From Lachnospiraceae bacterium (lineage in GTDB: Bacteria; Bacillota; Clostridia; Lachnospirales; Lachnospiraceae): a stretch of 64,000 nt of DNA. Below, in pieces: positions 60,856 through 64,000 of this stretch. The stretch spans positions 1 through 64,000 of the forward strand of contig CAJTBF010000010.1 of the NCBI GenBank assembly GCA_910574195.1. Direction: 5' to 3'. The notes under the pieces were generated by a model. The model saw only the letters and a program-made list of their open reading frames with translations. It was not told the origin of the DNA and ran no database searches. Positions within the stretch are counted from its first letter, which is position 1. Each line of letters opens with the position of its first letter. Both the position numbers and the translations under genes were made by a program.

Positions 60856-61620
60856 TTAACTATGTAGTTGAATGCTGAATGTGCTTTTATCACTGCGGAT
60901 AAAGGAACGGCTGTAAGCGAGCAGACGTCCGGTTTTGTCACGGTAATAACAGGAAAGCATAAGCAAGGCTACACCGTCCGGCACATCCAGAGATTTCCGT
61001 GTTTTGGGTATTCCGTTGATGATTTCCAATGTCTGGCTCATACTGGAAAGTTCGATTCCATAAAAGGAAAAAATATCCTTGAGAGTGAAAACGGAAGAAT
61101 TTATAATTTCAAGTTCCGGAAGGATCTCTTTTGGGACATAAATCTCTTCCGACGATACGGTTTCGTCATCAAACGTGATAAAGTGGCGGATATAAAAAAT
61201 CAGATCATGAAGTCCAATATTGAAATAGTTGGCGTATTTATTGCCGGCCGGTCGAAGCTGCTTTGTGTGTTCTTTGATAGAAACATGCTTTTGACCGGGA
61301 GAGAAATTGTTGATGAAGCCGCCGTGTTCTTCCAAAACTTCTTCGTATTTATTTCCCACTACAAATACGCCCTTCCCCTGTACCCGGCGGAGAATTCCCT
61401 CGTTCACCAGTGCATCTACGGCGTTTCTCACAGTGAGCCGGTTAATTCCAAAGGTCTCCGCCAGCTTGTTCTCGGAGGGAATCGCGGTACCTGGAAGATA
61501 TTCTCCGTCTTCAATTTTTGCACGGACAATTTCCCGAAGCTGCAGGTAAATCGGCATACGGTAATCCAATTTCATATCGTGAGTGTCGTTCTTTTCAGCT
61601 AATGCATTCTTCTCATCCAT
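60856..61620 (-). CDS. GntR-family regulator (HutC/UTRA type), downstream copy
   Basis: The 254-residue protein has a winged helix (PIYLQLREIVRAKI, TAIPSENKLAETFGINRLTVRNAVDALVNEG, VQGKGVFV) and a UTRA-type ligand domain ending LLAYSRSFIRSD. HutC-type GntR proteins sense sugar phosphates or related ligands. Its ATG at 61620 lies one base after the stop of the preceding gntR gene, with GAGGAATAAG as the site, so both are translated from one message. The likely targets are the neighbouring kinase operons. Confidence 0.87.
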   Translation of the reverse strand: MDEKNALAEKNDTHDMKLDYRMPIYLQLREIVRAKIEDGEYLPGTAIPSENKLAETFGINRLTVRNAVDALVNEGILRRVQGKGVFVVGNKYEEVLEEHGGFINNFSPGQKHVSIKEHTKQLRPAGNKYANYFNIGLHDLIFYIRHFITFDDETVSSEEIYVPKEILPELEIINSSVFTLKDIFSFYGIELSSMSQTLEIINGIPKTRKSLDVPDGVALLMLSCYYRDKTGRLLAYSRSFIRSDKSTFSIQLHS

Positions 61621-61621
61621 C

Positions 61622-62353
61622 TTATTCCTCGCTTCTTGACTTGTCGATTTCACTTACAAATTTAAACAGATCGGAACGGATCAATTGCTTATAGTACGTA
61701 ATGGGAATATCCTGTTCATCCTTTACGACGCCGGATGTAAAAAACAATGGGGAATCTGGTGTAACTTCCAACAGATGTGCTTCATTTTCACTGGCGTAAG
61801 TGACACTGATGTGTTCTTTTCCAGAAGATTGCTTTTTGTGGTAGATATTTTTGAATAGATCACCCATGGGAGTATTCTCCGTATAACGCTTGTCAAAATC
61901 GGGATATCTCTGGCAATCAATATAGGTCGTTTCCAAAAGAGCCGGGGTATAATCCACACTCCGTATACGAATGTATTCATAGACTTTTTGTCCCAGAGGA
62001 ATCTGCAGTTTTTTTGAAATCTGCTTTGTGGCTTCAATAATGCGGGAACTGACAATTTTTTTTGCTAAAACTCTTCCCTGTTGACGCAATTCTCCGATCA
62101 TGGAATCCACACCGACCATATTACGGGAAATTTTCGGTACGGATACGAAAACACCGGAGCCGCGAACTCGATACAAAACACCCCACCCTACTAAAATATC
62201 CACTGCCTGCCGAAGAGTAGAACGGCTGATTCCCCACATCTCACACAAATCTCTTTCGGAAGGAATTCTGGTATTTGCTGTCAATCGATTCACTGCGATA
62301 AAATCTTCTAACTTTTCTACTGCTTCTGTTCCCGGAGGGATTCGGTAATCCAT
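61622..62353 (-). CDS. GntR-family regulator (HutC/UTRA type), upstream copy
   Basis: The 243-residue protein has the winged helix ANTRIPSERDLCEMWGISRSTLRQAVDILV with wing RVRGSGVFV and a UTRA domain (YEYIRIRSVDYTPALLETTYID, near the end ITYYKQLIRSDLFKFV). It is clearly distinct from the downstream GntR, so this is not a recent duplicate. AAAGGAAG precedes the ATG at 62353. Two co-encoded GntR proteins may respond to different pathway intermediates or form a hetero-regulatory pair. Confidence 0.87.
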   Translation of the reverse strand: MDYRIPPGTEAVEKLEDFIAVNRLTANTRIPSERDLCEMWGISRSTLRQAVDILVGWGVLYRVRGSGVFVSVPKISRNMVGVDSMIGELRQQGRVLAKKIVSSRIIEATKQISKKLQIPLGQKVYEYIRIRSVDYTPALLETTYIDCQRYPDFDKRYTENTPMGDLFKNIYHKKQSSGKEHISVTYASENEAHLLEVTPDSPLFFTSGVVKDEQDIPITYYKQLIRSDLFKFVSEIDKSRSEE

Positions 62354-62416
62354 AATTTTACTTCCTTTCGACAAAACTCAACAGCAAAAGTGAATATCTG
62401 TCTGTGTTATAAGTTT

Positions 62417-62446
62417 ATCATATTCGTGGATAAAAAGATATCACAA
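62417..62446 (-). promoter_or_regulatory. Promoter of the gntR-gntR operon
   Basis: On the minus strand TTGTGA (62446-62441) and TATGAT (62422-62417) are spaced 18 bases, 60 bases before the upstream gntR start. Confidence 0.5.
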
Positions 62447-62522
62447 AAAGAGATTTTATTTAAATTTTAGGAGCAATTTCAACGATTTTCGAAAAAATTC
62501 CTGTTTAAAAATCTCTGTTTTT

Positions 62523-63917
62523 TTACATTCCCAGTCTCTTTTTCCAGCGCTTCATGCGGTACCATGTAACCAGAAGGAGACAGCGGCAGACATTGTCAGC
62601 CACCATACAGATCCAGACGATGGTCAGACCTGCCTGGAATTTTTCAATAAATACCCAGCTTAGGAAAATCCGGATGCCCCACATCGTAAAGATGGCGAAC
62701 AGGAATGGGGTTCTTGTCTCTCCGATTCCATGAAATACTCCTTCAAATATAATAAATACTGCAAACAAGGGCTCGCTGACGGCGACAATTTTCAAAACTT
62801 TCGCTCCTAACGTGATGACGTCCGGATCATTGGAGAAAATCCGCATGATGAAAGGAGAAGTAAAGAAGAGGAAGATGGACATCACGGTCATAATTGATAC
62901 CGCAATTTTCAGTCCGGCCTTTGCCACTTCATGTAGTTCTTTTTCGTCTTTCCGTCCTACGGCATTCCCGGAGAGCGTACTGACGGCAGTCTGCATTCCA
63001 TATCCGGGGATATAAAAGGCTTCCTCGATTGCCAGCGCGATAGAGTGTGCGGCGGTACTTAAGGTGCCCAGTCGGGCTACCAGTGAGGAGAAGATGACAT
63101 AGCCGCCGCCCACAACGAAACGTTCTCCCATCAGAGGAACGGAAACCTGAAGACAAGATTTTAACAGCTTCCAATCCGGTACAAGGGAAAGTCCACGCAG
63201 AGTAGTCATGGGGTTTCGCATTGCGGCAATAAAGAGCAGGATACCGCCCAGACTCTGACTTACAGCCGTTGCGATTGCCGCGCCCGCTACCCCCCATCCT
63301 GCGCCGGGGATTACAAAGGAGACGGCGGCGATGGTGATCGGAGTACCGGGACCGATCAGAAACTGGTTCAACACAATATTTAAAATATTTACAAAGATAT
63401 TAATTGCCATAGGCGTTTTCGAATCTTTGTTGGCTCGCAGTACATTCCCATATATCACGGTGGAGCCTTTTAACAGCATCGGGCAGGAGGTAATGAAAAA
63501 GTATAAACTTGCCTCATGCCAGATCTCCGGACTTGCGCCCATCCATTTAGGCAGGACAGGGCTGATCCCAAGCGAAACGGCAGTCTCAATGATGGAGAGA
63601 GGCAGCAGAACCCATAATGCCTGCGCGGAAGTACGGTGTGCGGATTCCATATCTCCTTCCCCGGTATAGCGTGCGATAAAGGAAAGAAGACTGATGCTCA
63701 TGGAAAAGAAAATTCCGTTGAATAACCAATTGACCGTACTGGTCAGTCCCACCGCAGCGCTTGCTTTGGCGCCGATATGTCCCACCATAGCGGTATCTAC
63801 ATATAATACGGCAGTCTGTAATGCCTGCTCCAGAATGGTAGGTGCTCCGAGAACCCAGAGATTCCGCATCATATTGGGTTTTGCAGGAAGCTGATTGGTT
63901 GAGGTGGATACATTCAT
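62523..63917 (-). CDS. MATE-family multidrug/organic cation exporter
   Basis: The 464-residue protein has about 12 membrane helices and MATE motifs: LGAPTILEQALQTAVLYVDTAMVGHIGAKA, a repeated AIATAVSQSLGG region, PLMGERFVVGGGYVIFSS, and FEGVFHGIGETRTPF in the second half. MATE pumps export cationic drugs or metabolites using Na+ or H+. RBS AAAGGAGG lies before the ATG. It is upstream of the gntR genes on the same strand but separated by a promoter. It may be independent of the sugar island. Confidence 0.9.
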   Translation of the reverse strand: MNVSTSTNQLPAKPNMMRNLWVLGAPTILEQALQTAVLYVDTAMVGHIGAKASAAVGLTSTVNWLFNGIFFSMSISLLSFIARYTGEGDMESAHRTSAQALWVLLPLSIIETAVSLGISPVLPKWMGASPEIWHEASLYFFITSCPMLLKGSTVIYGNVLRANKDSKTPMAINIFVNILNIVLNQFLIGPGTPITIAAVSFVIPGAGWGVAGAAIATAVSQSLGGILLFIAAMRNPMTTLRGLSLVPDWKLLKSCLQVSVPLMGERFVVGGGYVIFSSLVARLGTLSTAAHSIALAIEEAFYIPGYGMQTAVSTLSGNAVGRKDEKELHEVAKAGLKIAVSIMTVMSIFLFFTSPFIMRIFSNDPDVITLGAKVLKIVAVSEPLFAVFIIFEGVFHGIGETRTPFLFAIFTMWGIRIFLSWVFIEKFQAGLTIVWICMVADNVCRCLLLVTWYRMKRWKKRLGM

Positions 63918-64000
63918 ACTTTTTCCTCCTTTCGAATGTATTTGCGATGTCCAAAAGCATACCCGGTAGTATTCATAGATACCGTAGGAAGAAAAGGGTA

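Overview
The window looks like a chromosomal stretch from a low-to-mid GC, Gram-positive anaerobe of the Clostridia, most likely a gut Lachnospiraceae. This is inferred from gene content and Shine-Dalgarno style: purine-rich AGGAGG sites, an Lsa-type ABC-F protein, a MnmM/YtqB methyltransferase, paired DUF1667/GlpA-like oxidoreductases, a small RelQ-type alarmone synthetase and a monoderm RND pump. I see no rRNA, tRNA, CRISPR array, complete insertion sequence or phage module.

Layout. (1) 1-12.6 kb: a NERD-domain protein that looks cut at its 5' end; a TetR/MFS efflux operon; an ABC-F ribosome-protection protein behind a long leader with an intrinsic terminator; a MacB-like ABC exporter with a membrane-anchored extracellular partner; small conserved genes; an AraC regulator; a PTS-EIIC-like membrane protein; a small (p)ppGpp synthetase. 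(2) 12.7-21.4 kb: a heavy-metal resistance region with two P-type ATPases around a CadC-like ArsR repressor, then housekeeping genes (TPR lipoprotein, MnmM, HflX, AlkD-like). (3) 21.4-28.8 kb: an SDR, a very large RND pump with a coiled-coil insertion, and a tight HD-hydrolase / ParA / AraC run. (4) 28.9-64 kb: a carbohydrate island.

The island starts with ThuA, rhamnulokinase and L-rhamnose isomerase. On the minus strand follow an aldehyde dehydrogenase/DUF1538/PII-like operon and a sugar kinase with a split transketolase. Next come a tandem pair of cyclase-family hydrolases, an NhaC antiporter behind a structured leader, and a long plus-strand run. That run holds BtpA, a HAD phosphatase, a LyxK-like kinase, an RPE-like epimerase, a class II aldolase, FrlD- and FrlC-like proteins, an amidohydrolase, YjbQ, a LUD protein, another kinase, a BON-GlpA-like fusion, an FAD oxidoreductase and DUF1667. 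It ends with a convergent kinase/TIM-barrel operon, two back-to-back GntR regulators and a MATE exporter.

The island encodes five FGGY-family kinases plus one PfkB kinase in about 31 kb. The most interesting candidates for an undescribed system are: the LyxK-RPE-aldolase-FrlD-FrlC run, where the FrlB deglycase of the classical fructoselysine pathway is absent; the kinase plus BON-GlpA/FAD/DUF1667 polyol-phosphate oxidation module; and the kinase plus split-transketolase module, which resembles the published apulose route and sits beside rhamnose genes. Substrates cannot be fixed from sequence alone.
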